DNA from: Micromonospora rosaria
GTDB taxonomy: Bacteria; Actinomycetota; Actinomycetes; Mycobacteriales; Micromonosporaceae
Reading direction: 5' to 3'
DNA length: 64,000 nt
Assembly: GCF_001567585.1 (NCBI RefSeq)
Contig: NZ_LRQV01000015.1
Location: 1 to 64,000 of the forward strand
Below the pieces are notes generated by a model. The model was not told the origin of the DNA, ran no database searches, and was given only the letters and a program-made list of their open reading frames with translations. The position numbers and the translations under genes were made by a program. This document shows positions 16,192 to 24,829 of the stretch, one piece after another; within the stretch, counting starts at the first letter, position 1; every line of letters begins with the position of its first letter.

Positions 16192-16812
16192 TTGCCGGTC
16201 ACGACACTGCGGAGCGTGGCAAAACGACCTCCCACCAAGAATCCCAGTCCGCTGATCGGTCTCTGCGCCGTTGTCGCCGTCCTGTGCTGCGGTGGAGCGG
16301 TAGCCTCGCTCACCGACGACGACAAGCCACCTGCGGCGTCGCCGGCCGCGCAGGCGGGCACGGGCGTGGACGGGATCGAGGTGACGTCCGAGCCTTCCCC
16401 GACGGGGTCGGTGTCGGTGCGCCCGCCGTCCAGCGAGCCGGCCGAGCCGTCACAGTCATCAACCCTGACACCCGCTCCGGAGCGGACCACCCGGCAGCCA
16501 GCCCCGAAGCCGACCACCCGATGGCCGGCCCCGTACTACAAGAACTGCGACGCCGCGCGCGCCGCTGGGGTGGCACCCCTGTTCGAGGGTGAGCCCGGCT
16601 ACCGGCCGGAGCTCGATCGTGACGGGGACGGAGAGGCCTGCGAACCTGGCCGGGGCAACGGTGACCGTGGGGAGTTGGACCACAACGACGGTGGCGTGTA
16701 CTACGCCAACTGCGCGGCGGTGCGGGCGGCGGGAAAGGCGCCGATCCGGCGTGGTGATCCGGGGTACTCCCGGCGGCTGGACCGCGACGGCGACGGCGTC
16801 GCCTGCGAGTAG
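16192..16812 (+). CDS. secreted or membrane-anchored protein with two Excalibur domains
   Basis: A 206-residue protein with an N-terminal membrane helix or signal (LIGLCAVVAVLCCGGAVASL), a Ser/Pro/Thr-rich linker, and two Excalibur calcium-binding domains. The first has YYKNCDAARAAG and LDRDGDGEACE, the second YYANCAAVRAAG and LDRDGDGVACE. The DxDxDG loops bind calcium outside the cell. TTG 16192 is the longest start; GTG 16216 is an alternative just before the helix. No partner genes are evident. Confidence 0.8.
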   Translation: MPVTTLRSVAKRPPTKNPSPLIGLCAVVAVLCCGGAVASLTDDDKPPAASPAAQAGTGVDGIEVTSEPSPTGSVSVRPPSSEPAEPSQSSTLTPAPERTTRQPAPKPTTRWPAPYYKNCDAARAAGVAPLFEGEPGYRPELDRDGDGEACEPGRGNGDRGELDHNDGGVYYANCAAVRAAGKAPIRRGDPGYSRRLDRDGDGVACE

Positions 16813-16968
16813 GGGGAGGAGGGGGCTCCGGCTGGTGTGCCCGTCGCGGATCAGGTCCGCGGTCTGGGCGTGAGGCGGACGGTCGGTGCTTCGTCTCGTA
16901 CCTGAGTCCTGCGCGGGACGCCGAGACCGGTCCTTCGTGTGGTGTGCTGCGAGGGTGTGACGCTTGGG

Positions 16969-17418
16969 CTATCGGGTGAAGATGTCTGCGAGCCCGTAGT
17001 TGTCCCACCACGTAGGTCGGTGTGTGCGCAGCATGCCGGCGGTTCGGGTGAGCAGGAGCCAGTTGTTGTCGAGGACCAGCGCCGCGTCCTCCGGCCGGTC
17101 GGCCAGGACCCGGGCCACGGCGGCGACCATGTCGGCGGTAGCGGTGTCCGGCTGGTCGTTGGCCATGTCGAAGATGACGTTGACGTACCGATCGGGCTCC
17201 CATTCCCACGGGGTGCCGTCGTCGTCCTCGGCGTCGAAGTAGCCGTTGCTACCCGCGAAGACGCTGACACCGAATCCCCGTTCGGTGGTGCAGTCGACGG
17301 TGAGCAGGCGAGGGTGGCCGGCGTCGGTTGACGTACAGGACCCTTCCGGTGCGACGAGCACCGCGACCTGCTCCAGCGGGATGTCCCCGGCCAGGGTCAG
17401 TCGATAATCGATGCCCAT
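16969..17418 (-). CDS. SitI3-like immunity protein (copy B)
   Basis: A 149-residue protein starting MGIDYRLTLAGDIPLEQVAV with PWEWEPDRYVNVIFDM in the centre and LLLTRTAGMLRTHRPTWW near the end. It shares this frame with copies A and D but is more diverged. No toxin gene lies directly upstream, so it is an orphan immunity gene that may protect against toxins of sibling strains. The upstream purine run (GGGAGTGGG) supports ATG 17418. Confidence 0.6.
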   Translation of the reverse strand: MGIDYRLTLAGDIPLEQVAVLVAPEGSCTSTDAGHPRLLTVDCTTERGFGVSVFAGSNGYFDAEDDDGTPWEWEPDRYVNVIFDMANDQPDTATADMVAAVARVLADRPEDAALVLDNNWLLLTRTAGMLRTHRPTWWDNYGLADIFTR

Positions 17419-17449
17419 GTGCCACCCACTCCCAGTCTCGCCTCAGAAT

Positions 17450-17545
17450 CTAGATGATGCCGAGACCTGTGGATGCGACGAGCTTCGCCTCCTGCTGTAG
17501 GGACCTGTCCCGGCCAGGGTCAGCTGGTAGCCGATTCTCGTCATG
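17450..17545 (-). pseudogene. SitI3-like gene stub (copy C)
   Basis: ATG 17545 starts MTRIGYQLTLAGT, the same opening as the other immunity copies. A frame change then leads to SLQQEAKLVASTGLGII and a stop at 17450. About 110 codons are missing. It is the remnant of a further duplicated immunity gene. Confidence 0.5.
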
Positions 17546-17625
17546 ACCTCTGCCGCTGGTGTTCTCCGTGACCCTTCGGGATGTGGCCTGCCGCTGGACC
17601 GTGTCCTTGGCGGGAACGGGAGAGG

Positions 17626-18078
17626 TCAGCCGTTGATGAGGTGGTCCAGGTGGTAGTGGTTCCACCAGTGGGTGCGGTGTGTGCGGGTGACGCCGTCGGT
17701 TCTGGTGAGGAGGAGGAAGTTGCCGTCCTGGATCAGGGCCGCGTCCTCGCTTCGTCCGGTCAGGATCCGGAGCGCCGCGGCCACCATGTTGGGGATGCCC
17801 TTGTCGGCCAGGTCGTCGGCGCGCAGGGAGAAGGTGACGTTGACGTAGGTGTCGGGTTCCCATTCCCAGGGGGCGTCGTTGTCGGTGTGCGCCTCGTAGT
17901 AGCCGTGGGTGCCGGCGCGGACGGAGATGGCGTAGCCGCGTTGGTTGTACAGGCGGGCGGTGAACAGGCCTGGTATCGACGCGGGCTGTGGTGTCTCGTC
18001 GGGGGTGGCGGCGGTCAGGGCGGCGACCTCGTCGACGGGAGGGGCGCCGGCCAGGATCAGGCGGAACTCCACGGCCAT
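17626..18078 (-). CDS. SitI3-like immunity protein (copy D)
   Basis: A 150-residue protein (MAVEFRLILAGAPPVDEVAA, PWEWEPDTYVNVTFSLRADD, THWWNHYHLDHLING). It is close to copy A over its whole length. It starts 17 bases after the stop of a decayed CdiA-type toxin, the normal toxin-immunity order. It looks intact and would act as antidote to toxins of this type. Confidence 0.65.
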   Translation of the reverse strand: MAVEFRLILAGAPPVDEVAALTAATPDETPQPASIPGLFTARLYNQRGYAISVRAGTHGYYEAHTDNDAPWEWEPDTYVNVTFSLRADDLADKGIPNMVAAALRILTGRSEDAALIQDGNFLLLTRTDGVTRTHRTHWWNHYHLDHLING

Positions 18079-18095
18079 GAGGTCCTCGTCCCTTC

Positions 18096-18560
18096 TCAGT
18101 CTCGCCGGATGATCTGGAGGATCGTACCGTCGCGTTTCACCGCGACCAGTTCCTTGAGTCCGTCGATGGGCCAGTTGTCGAATCGGCGCCGCAGGGTGGT
18201 CAGGTCGCCTTCCCAGCCTTGAGGTTCACGGCGACGCGTTGGGTCTGGTCGTCGTCGACCTTCTCGCGGACCTGGCTCCAGATGTTGCGGACCGAGGTGG
18301 TGGCCTGGGGTGAGTAGCAGTCGAAGACGTGGCCCTCGATGAGGTAGTCGGGGTCCTTGTTCGGGTCTGTCGCCGGTGTGGTCCCCGGCGGCAGCGATGT
18401 CCTGCGGGGTGGGGTTTTGGTGCACCCGGTAGCCCTGGGCGGCCACCGTAGTGGCGCAGTCGTTTTCCAGTTCGAGACCCCGGTGGGTGCTGTCGTCGAT
18501 GTTGGGGCGGATCCTGGCCGGCGCTCCGGTCGGTGTGCCGTTGACGGCCCCGGTGGGTTG
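18096..18560 (-). pseudogene. CdiA-type nuclease toxin domain, frameshifted
   Basis: Three frames together spell a second copy of the nuclease toxin domain. They are LELENDCATTVAAQGYRVHQ, then (next frame) DPDYLIEGHVFDCYSP and RNIWSQVREKV and VAVNLK, then (next frame) WEGDLTTLRRRFDNWPIDGL and the stop at 18096. Frame changes lie near 18370 and 18220. The DUF6244 scaffold found in the first copy is absent. The immunity gene that follows is intact. Confidence 0.6.
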
Positions 18561-18876
18561 CCTGCTTCAGGGCGGGGACACGGCGTCGGTGTCCTGCCCG
18601 GACCGGGGCTGGTTCGGGGGTCGGCGTGGGGCTGGCGTGGGACCGGCCAGGCCCTTGTCGGCGTACGGGTTGCAGTGCAGAGCCGCCATCGACATCCGCG
18701 GCCTCAGCGACGACCTGACGGTCGAGCGACGCCAGCACACAGGTGTCATCGACTACACACGTTGGCCTTGTCGATTCCAGTAGCTTCCGCTCATGCCGAT
18801 GTGCGGATGTCATGGGACGGTGCTGGTCGCCGTCTTTGGGCCTGCGGATGATCGCGCAGCCGATCTGAGTTACAAG
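18561..18876. other. no recognised gene
   Basis: About 316 bases between the second toxin remnant and the cupin gene. A short minus-strand frame (18567-18749) gives a Pro-rich peptide starting MSMAALHCNPYADKG. I see no homology and no regulatory motif. Confidence 0.3.
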
Positions 18877-19218
18877 TCAGTGAGCGGGTACCGACACACA
18901 GACCATTGTGGTGTCCTCAATGGCCTCAACGACCCCGGGCGCCTGCTCGGGCACGTGAACAAAGTCCCCTGCGTGCACCGTTATGGCGTCGCTTCCAGCG
19001 CCCACTCGTAGAGCTCCGCAGAGCACTACCCAGATCTCCGAGTAGGAGGCCAGCAGGTCGGCCGACGCCCCGGCATAGAGGAACGACGTGTAGGCGCTCA
19101 TCGACCTGCCGGCCTCTTTACCGAGGCCGGGCGCGATGAGGATCCGGTCGCCGAAGCGGACGGCGGCGTCGCCAATCGTCGAGCTGAACCTGCGGACCTG
19201 CAGGGACGTGACATCCAT
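18877..19218 (-). CDS. cupin-domain protein
   Basis: A 113-residue single-domain cupin: a beta-rich sequence with SEIWVVLCGALRVGAGSDAI, then HAGDFVHVPEQAPGVVEAIE, resembling EutQ-like and other small cupins. The metal-binding His/Glu set is only partly recognisable (SEIW, HAGD). It is the second gene after the monooxygenase-like gene, 25 bases downstream on the same strand, and probably shares its MerR-type promoter. Substrate unknown. Small cupins act in metabolite binding or as simple isomerases and dioxygenases. Confidence 0.6.
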   Translation of the reverse strand: MDVTSLQVRRFSSTIGDAAVRFGDRILIAPGLGKEAGRSMSAYTSFLYAGASADLLASYSEIWVVLCGALRVGAGSDAITVHAGDFVHVPEQAPGVVEAIEDTTMVCVSVPAH

Positions 19219-19243
19219 ACCGAAGCCTCTCTCTGCGCGGTGG

Positions 19244-19516
19244 TTAGGCGTCGAGCTCGGTCGCGGCGACGGCGTGTACGGGCGGTGCCTGGAGCCCGAG
19301 TTCTCGTGCGATGGCCGGAATCTCCGGGTCGGCGAGGAACTTTTCGTAGTCTTTCGTGTCCCAGTCGAAGATGGACCACAGCCGGTGCGCGTCGTCAGGA
19401 TCGAAATAGACCCGGGCGCCTCGGCAGCCGTGCTCCCGCCGCTTCTGCGCGCCGATGGTCTCGAAGATCTCTAGGAACCGAGCGGGGTCGGTAACCTTGG
19501 CGATGGTGACGATCAC
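19244..19516 (-). CDS. antibiotic biosynthesis monooxygenase-like protein
   Basis: A 90-residue ferredoxin-like alpha-beta protein: VIVTIAKVTDPARFLEIFET, then GARVYFDPDDAHRLWSIFDW and DYEKFLADPEIPAIARE. This is the size and strand order of ABM-type or dimeric alpha/beta-barrel proteins. GTG 19516 is set by AGGAG six bases upstream. The open frame continues further upstream, but that part contains the promoter. It leads a two-gene operon with a cupin. A role in quinone or small-molecule oxidation or stress response is plausible; substrate unknown. Confidence 0.6.
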   Translation of the reverse strand: MIVTIAKVTDPARFLEIFETIGAQKRREHGCRGARVYFDPDDAHRLWSIFDWDTKDYEKFLADPEIPAIARELGLQAPPVHAVAATELDA

Positions 19517-19563
19517 TCTCTGCTCCTGAGCATCTTGTATGATTTTCTGCCAGTCGATCAGGA

Positions 19564-19594
19564 TCGTAAAACCTCGACTCTGGTCGAGGTCAAC
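19564..19594 (-). promoter_or_regulatory. MerR-family-type promoter with 19-bp spacer
   Basis: On the minus strand TTGACC (19594-19589) and TACGAT (19569-19564) are separated by 19 bp. A perfect dyad ACCTCGAC-N4-GTCGAGGT (19572-19591) fills the spacer. A long spacer with the dyad between -35 and -10 is the signature of promoters twisted into shape by MerR-type activators (SoxR, CueR, TipA). It sits 48 bases before the monooxygenase start. No merR-like gene lies within several kb. Confidence 0.7.
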
Positions 19595-19859
19595 TGCTGC
19601 CGAGTTGATCTGGAAGGCCGTTCCGTTGTACGTCCACTCTTCCACATCGGCAGGATGCCAGGCCGAATGTGCGAGGTAATGGCCCGCCGGGCATGACGTC
19701 CGGATCCTGCCGCTCCGGGTGGACTGGTGTTCATCACCGGTGGTGACGCACGGTGACTTATGGCTACCTCTCCTGTCTCCGCCCGTTACCCCCGTTACCT
19801 TCTTGATCGTCCCCAGCTGGGGACTGCTCGGTCGCTCGGTTCGGTATGACTTACTGCCC

Positions 19860-20031
19860 CTGTCGTTTGCATGATCCGGGGGGTGTTGTCGCCGGGCCGG
19901 GTGGCGTCGGCGGACCGCTGATAGGGACCCGGCCACCCCCGTGGGGGTGGGTCTCTCCGTAACGTGGATGCCGGCAGTTCGACGCTCTGACCAGCGGCCG
20001 AGCCCATGTTGGACATCGTGGGAGACGAGAC
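19860..20031 (+). ncRNA. candidate IS110 bridge RNA region
   Basis: The 170-base noncoding left end of the IS110 element, directly upstream of its transposase. IS110-group elements encode a bridge RNA in this position that pairs with target and donor DNA. The stretch contains a GC-rich hairpin, CCACCCCC/GGGGGTGG, near 19933-19955, consistent with a structured RNA. Exact ends are unknown. Confidence 0.4.
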
Positions 20032-21235
20032 GTGACCAACGAGTACGGCGTGTTCCTCGGCCTGGACGTCGGCAAGAGCGACCATCATGCGGTCGCGTTT
20101 AACCCGGCAGGTAAGCGGCTGCACGATGCCGCGTTGCCGAACACCGAGCCCGGGCTGCGGAAACTGTTCGACAAGCTCGGCAGGCATGGGCGGATTCTGG
20201 CGGTGGTGGACCAGCCCGCCTCGATCGGGGCCCTGCCCGTCGCGGTCGCCCGGTCCTGTGGACACCAGATCGCCTATCTGCCCGGTCTGGTCATGCGCCG
20301 GCTCGCTGACCTGCACCCCGGCACCGCGAAGACCGACGCCCGCGACGCCTTCGTGATCGCCGACGCCGCCCGGACGCTGCCGCACACCCTGCGTCGCGTC
20401 GACGCTGGCGACGACACCCTCGCTGAGCTGGAGGTGCTGGTCGGCTACGACGACGACCTCGCCGGTGAGGTCACCCGCGTCTCGAATCGGATCCGTGGCC
20501 TGCTCACCCAGATCCACCCGCCTCTCGAACGCGTGCTGGGCCCGAAAGTCCAGCACCACGCCATCCTGGAGGTGCTGTCGCGGTGCGGCGGCCCGGCCGG
20601 GCTGCGGAAGGCCGGCCGGTCGAAACTCGCCGAGATCGTCATGCCGCGGGCACCACGGATGGGCGCCCGCCTTGTCGAGCAGATCTTCACCGCCCTGGAC
20701 GCCCAAACCGTCGTCGTCCCGGGCACCACCGCCGCCGAAACGATCCTGCCCAGACTCGCCGACAGCGTTCGTGAACTGCTGAAACAGCGTGACCAGATCG
20801 CCTTCCAGGTCGAGGAGATACTCGATGCGCACCCTCTTGCCGAGGTCCTGATCTCGATGCCCGGCGTCGGGATCAGGACCGCAGCCCGGATCCTGCTCGA
20901 AGTCGGCGACGTCACCTCGTTCCCCACCTCCGCTCACCTGGCCGCGTACGCCGGACTCGCGCCGGTCACCCGCCGCTCCGGCACCAGCATCCGCGGCGAG
21001 CACCCACCCAAGGGCGGCAACAAGCAGCTGAAACGCGCGATCTTCCTGTCCGCGTTCGCCGCCCTGTCCGACCCGCTGAGCCGGGCCTACTACGACCGGA
21101 AGCGCAGAGGGCAAAAGACACAACGCCGCGCTCATCTGCCTCGCCCGCCGCCGGGTCGACGTCCTCCACGCCATGCTCCGCACCCGCAACCCGTACCAGC
21201 ACAAACCAGCAGAAAAGCTCGCCCTCGCCGCTTGA
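20032..21235 (+). pseudogene. IS110-family transposase, frameshifted at 3' end
   Basis: The N-terminal DEDD domain starts GVFLGLDVGKSDHHAVAF, with AVVDQPAS and KTDARDAFVIADAART. The C-terminal Transposase_20 domain has LISMPGVGIRTAARILLEVG and AAYAGLAPVTRRSG. Near 21110 (AAGCGCAGAGGGC) the frame slips. The normal tail RHNAALICLARRRVDVLHAM and onward lies in another frame and stops at 21233-21235. As a result the frame runs into the next gene, giving a 704-codon open frame. GTG 20032 has GGGAGACGAGA upstream. Only the last ~45 residues are affected. Confidence 0.75.
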
Positions 21236-22146
21236 CAAAACCCATAGGGACCCCCCGCGTCGTACCGACCGACCAACTCGTCGTACACGCCGCAGTGTCG
21301 GCCTTCCTGGGCCGTTACCGTGGCCAGACTCGCGTGCACACCGAGTCCGACCTGTGTGTCCTCCTCCGGTGGTGCACCAACCAAGACCTGGGCCCGCTCG
21401 CCGCTGCGCGGGTCGACATTGAGCGGTACGTGCGCTGGCTGCAAGACGTCCGCCGGTACCAGCCCTCGACCGTCTCCCGCCGGCTGTCGGTCGTGGTGGG
21501 CTTCTACCGGGTCTGCGTCATCGACGCCATCCTGGAGCACTCGCCGGCCGACTACGTTCGCCGACCCACCGTGCCGGCCGAGTCACCGACCCTCGGACTG
21601 GGCCACCTCCAGTTCGAAGCCCTTATCACCACCGCCCGCAAGTCCCCGAACCCGAACGGCTTCGCCCTGGTCGCACTCCTGGGCCTGCTCGGTCTGCGGA
21701 TCTTCGAAGCCTGCGGGTCGAACATTGCCGACCTCGGTGAGGAACACGGCCACCGCGTACTGCGCGTGCGGGGCAAGGGCGGCAAGGTCGTCCTCGTCCC
21801 GCTGCCACCAGCAGTCGCCCGCGCCATCGACCAGGCCGTCGACGAACGCACCAGCGGGCCGATCCTGCGTAACCACCACGGTCGGCGGATGGACCGGCAC
21901 GTCGCCACCCGCCGGCTTAAGCACCTCGTCACTGCCGCAGGGATCCGGATGCCGAGAATGCACCCCCACATGCTGCGCCACACCTTCGTCACCACCATGC
22001 TCGGCGCCGGCGTCAGCCTCCGCGACGTGCAGATCGCCGCCCGCCACGCCGACCCGAGAACCACCATGCGCTACGACCGAGCACGCAAGAACCTCGACCG
22101 CCACCCCAACTACATCCTCGCCGCCTACATGGCCTCCGGAACATGA
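21232..22146 (+). CDS. tyrosine recombinase/integrase
   Basis: A ~304-residue phage-type integrase. The N-terminal SAM-like domain has FLGRYRGQTRVHTESDL and RRYQPSTVSRRLSVVVGFYR. The catalytic domain has the full set: Arg in LLGLRIFEACG, Lys in RGKGGKVVLVPL, HxxR in HPHMLRHTFVT, His in AARHADPRTTMRYD, and the Tyr in MRYDRA. The start is uncertain. TTG 21232 lies in frame right at the end of the upstream IS110 transposase gene, so the IS may have replaced the original start and promoter, or the protein may be made as a fusion. It belongs to a group common in Frankia and Pseudonocardia mobile regions. Confidence 0.75.
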   Translation: MTKPIGTPRVVPTDQLVVHAAVSAFLGRYRGQTRVHTESDLCVLLRWCTNQDLGPLAAARVDIERYVRWLQDVRRYQPSTVSRRLSVVVGFYRVCVIDAILEHSPADYVRRPTVPAESPTLGLGHLQFEALITTARKSPNPNGFALVALLGLLGLRIFEACGSNIADLGEEHGHRVLRVRGKGGKVVLVPLPPAVARAIDQAVDERTSGPILRNHHGRRMDRHVATRRLKHLVTAAGIRMPRMHPHMLRHTFVTTMLGAGVSLRDVQIAARHADPRTTMRYDRARKNLDRHPNYILAAYMASGT

Positions 22147-22209
22147 CCATCCGCTCACGACTTTGCCGATGTGCGTTGACTTGATCATGGCCGAAGACGC
22201 GATATCTAC

Positions 22210-22998
22210 CTACGCGGTGCAGCACCTGTCACAGGCAGGGTCACCGCACCCGCGTAGGGTCCGAAGATGCGAGACCTCTCTCAGTAATTCGTCAGCCCGC
22301 CCAGCAGTGGGCCGTCGTCGAAGCGCGGGGACAGCAAGGAGTCCTGCCAACGCGACGAGCAGCGGCCACCAATGCTGTACGCAGATTGCGCCGGCGAACG
22401 CTACTGCAGCACAAGAACCCGCCCAGATGACGGCCCCATCGGCGCGGTACGTACTGAACCAGGCGTAGTCCTCAGCTTCTCGTTCGAGCTCGGCGATACG
22501 TGCATGGGCGGCTGGCCATCCAACTCGATCCTCGCGTTCGGCTACGCGTTCGTCATGAGCTTGACGCTCTTCTTCTGCGCGCTCTTCTAGGCGCCTAGCC
22601 TCTTCCTCCCAACGCCTGGACCCTTCCTCCCACTGATCTATCTGCAAATTCTGACAAGGCAGACATAAGTTCCATCTTGCTCGGTGAAGGCTGCTCCCGT
22701 ATGACCCGAGCTGACTCTCTCGGTCGTAGCTTCCGTGCGTGGAGCAAAATATTCGTCCACAACTCACGCAACGCACTGAAGGTGACCGATCGACGCACTG
22801 ACTCGCCGTTCCGACTATCAACTGAGGGATCTCGCACGAGGAGTTCTGCTGCCGGCCTGTAGCCGGAGGTTGCACCGGCGGGGGAAATGGCGGCGGGACA
22901 TAAGACCAGGGTTGATGGATGCCGGGAATGGGGATTTGACCATGTGGGGCCGGGATAAGCGTCCGTCCCGTCACCGGATCTATCAACCCAGCCTCCAA
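22210..22998 (-). CDS. zinc-finger, coiled-coil membrane protein
   Basis: A 262-residue protein. A Pro-rich N terminus (YVPPPFPPPVQPPATG) is followed by a zinc-binding module (RCVSCGRIFCSTHG, then LCLPCQN), a charged coiled coil (WEEEARRLEERAEEERQ), and two membrane helices (AVIWAGSCAAVAFAGAICV and WWPLLVALAGLLAVPAL). The tail has CGDPACDRC. The TTG start at 22998 is the first in frame and has only a weak GGAA upstream. Family unknown. The layout suggests a membrane sensor or scaffold. It is convergent with the integrase. Confidence 0.5.
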   Translation of the reverse strand: MEAGLIDPVTGRTLIPAPHGQIPIPGIHQPWSYVPPPFPPPVQPPATGRQQNSSCEIPQLIVGTASQCVDRSPSVRCVSCGRIFCSTHGSYDRESQLGSYGSSLHRARWNLCLPCQNLQIDQWEEGSRRWEEEARRLEERAEEERQAHDERVAEREDRVGWPAAHARIAELEREAEDYAWFSTYRADGAVIWAGSCAAVAFAGAICVQHWWPLLVALAGLLAVPALRRRPTAGRADELLREVSHLRTLRGCGDPACDRCCTA

Positions 22999-24056
22999 AG
23001 TTCCGTGGGGTTGAACTAAGTCGCGTGAGGAGATTGTGGCATTGCGCTGCCGGTCACCTCAAGGTCGGATTCGGGAGGAAATCCTTCACGCCGAGCAGTT
23101 CGTGTGGTTTTGCCTGTTGGCTCGAAGGAAATTCTCGTGAGAGGCACCGTTCGCGAATACCTCTCTCAAATGCTCTCCGTTGCCGGCTCGGCGTCCCGAG
23201 TTCGAGTCGCAGGGAAAGATGGCAAGCGCTGAAGCGTGGTGGGCTCTGCCGCAGATGACGGTGGAGGTGGAGGACGGATCCTCATTGTCGTGGGCCGTTG
23301 AGGACCGTGGCTGGTCGGCGTTGGACCCGCCGCGTTCGGGCGAGACCATGCCGCCGAACGGATCGCTGCTCGATTGAACTCCCGCCGTGGTGGCCGACCT
23401 CAGCGTTCGCCGTGAGATTCGATCTTCCGCGGCCGCACGGGCCGCTCTGCGTGACCGGTGGGCGATAAGCTCGAGCTTGTGATCCAGTTGGGCAGCCGGA
23501 TACGGTCGCAGCCTGAGCATCCCCGAGTGGTCTGGGTATCCTGGATCTGCTTGATGACGAGGTCGACCCACAGATCTTGGATAGCCTCGAACCGAGTCTC
23601 GTGGTCTGGTCATCTCTTTGGCCCGACAGGCTCGACGACCGGATACGGTTCGATACGGCCAGTTCACTTACTTCACCGCGACCCGGGCGCACCGTGGGAG
23701 TCTCCTTCAAGGAGTTCTGCCGTAGCCGGTCGGCGCGGAGAGTTGATTCTCAACGACCGGACGGGCGCGGCCCCCCAGCCTTGAAGACCATCAGAGTTCC
23801 ACCATCGTTTGTCGATCGGATAGCGGCATCCGTCCCGATAATCCACGCGGTTCAACTGGTTGCCTTGACCTGCCAACCTCGGCGCACGCATCTGCCGCAA
23901 TCCGGGCGGCGGCCCACGTCCACCGGTTACTCATCGTGAGCAACGGACGTGTGTCGCCGAGCCGACCGCCACTGCAGCGCCCGACCGCTTCGCGCCCTGA
24001 CCTCTGCACAACTGGCATACCCGACTCTGCACCGGGACCCGTATGCCGACAGCCCC
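22999..24056. other. decayed intergenic region
   Basis: About 1.06 kb without an intact gene. It contains one probable pseudogene (23380-23720). A 52-codon plus-strand frame starting MASAEAWWALPQMTVEVEDG and ending at 23377 has coding-like composition but no recognised relative. The rest has lower GC than the surroundings and no clear RNA or regulatory element. Confidence 0.4.
23380..23720 (+). pseudogene. possible SRPBCC-like protein remnant in three frames
   Basis: Successive plus-strand frames read AVVADLSVRREIRSSAAARA, then GDKLELVIQLGSRI and PEHPRVVWVS, then LDLLDDEVDPQILDSLEPSL and VVWSSLWPDRLDDRIRFD. Joined, these look like one START/SRPBCC-type protein (VVW, then LDDE and VVWSSLWP elements). 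At least two indels and stops break it. The assignment is from pattern memory and weak. Confidence 0.3.
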
Positions 24057-24584
24057 TCAGTTTCCCGCCGACCCCACCTGTCGGGCCTGGCTGATGGCCG
24101 CTTCGACCGCCTGCTGCGCGGCGGTGCCGCGTTGGACGACGAGTACCAGGACCTGTTTGATGCTGTCGAGAGCCTGCAGGAGTGGGCCGGGTTGCCCGCC
24201 TTGAAGGACCGCGCTGACGAGCTGTCGGGCGTGACCGATGTGCGCGATCGTCGAGGTGGCGGCTTCCCGGGCGGCGGCGACGCCCTGTCCGACCGGGGCC
24301 AGCGCGGCGACGGTCTCCTGCGGCGTGGCCTCCCGGGGAACCCTTGCGGTGGCGGTGGCCGCCTCTTCGACCGCGGTGGTGAGGTTGCCGAGTCCGCCCT
24401 GGATGGTGGAGATCGCGGCGCGTACCTGGGCGATGCCGGCGGCGACCGCCGCGAAACCCGCGCCGGCGGCCCGTACGGCGACCTGCTCGGCCTAGTTGTC
24501 GGCTGCGGCGGTGAGGCTCCGCGCCCGCTCGACACCGGTCGTCAGGGCACGCAGCTCGCCGGTGATCTCTTCGATGCTCGACAC
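24057..24584 (-). pseudogene. DUF6244 toxin scaffold with amber stop
   Basis: Starts at GTG 24584 (SSIEEITGELRALTTGVERA) and reads in one frame to 24057, except for a TAG at 24494-24492 after AAADN. The paralogue at 13513 has a Gln codon there (AAADRQ), so a CAG to TAG change is likely. Beyond it the DUF6244 sequence continues (VRAAGAGFAAVAAGIAQVRA, ATPQETVAALAPVGQGVAAA, QALDSIKQVLVLVVQRGTAA) and stops at GSAGN. No toxin domain or immunity gene follows. This is the third relic of this toxin family in the window. Confidence 0.65.
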
Positions 24585-24829
24585 GTACCAGCCACCCCGA
24601 CCGAGAACGGACTCCGACGCCTGCAACCGACCCGGCCCCGCCGACCCCCTGCGACACCCCGACGCCGGGGCCGGGCTGACCCGACGAAGCCGAGCTTGGC
24701 AACGCCTGGCCTGCCGGCAGCAGGTCACGCGCGACCACCTGTCGACGGTGGGATCGGCCGGATCCTCCCGCGTGTGGGGGAGGGGTAGGCAGGTGTGACC
24801 GCGATGGACCGCGTGGCGCCGACCGTTGC

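Noticed and set aside
19517..19936. N-terminal extension of the monooxygenase frame
   Set aside because: The extension contains the MerR-type promoter, and a good ribosome site fixes the start at 19516.
19795..21540. A 581-codon minus-strand frame
   Set aside because: It lies antisense to the IS110 transposase and integrase and has no recognisable motif.
20032..22146. A 704-residue IS110 transposase-integrase fusion
   Set aside because: The standard transposase tail and stop (21233-21235) are found in another frame after one indel, so the fusion is a by-product.
23200..23225. A tRNA T-loop-like GTTCGAGTC near 23213
   Set aside because: No stems, no CCA and no cloverleaf around it.
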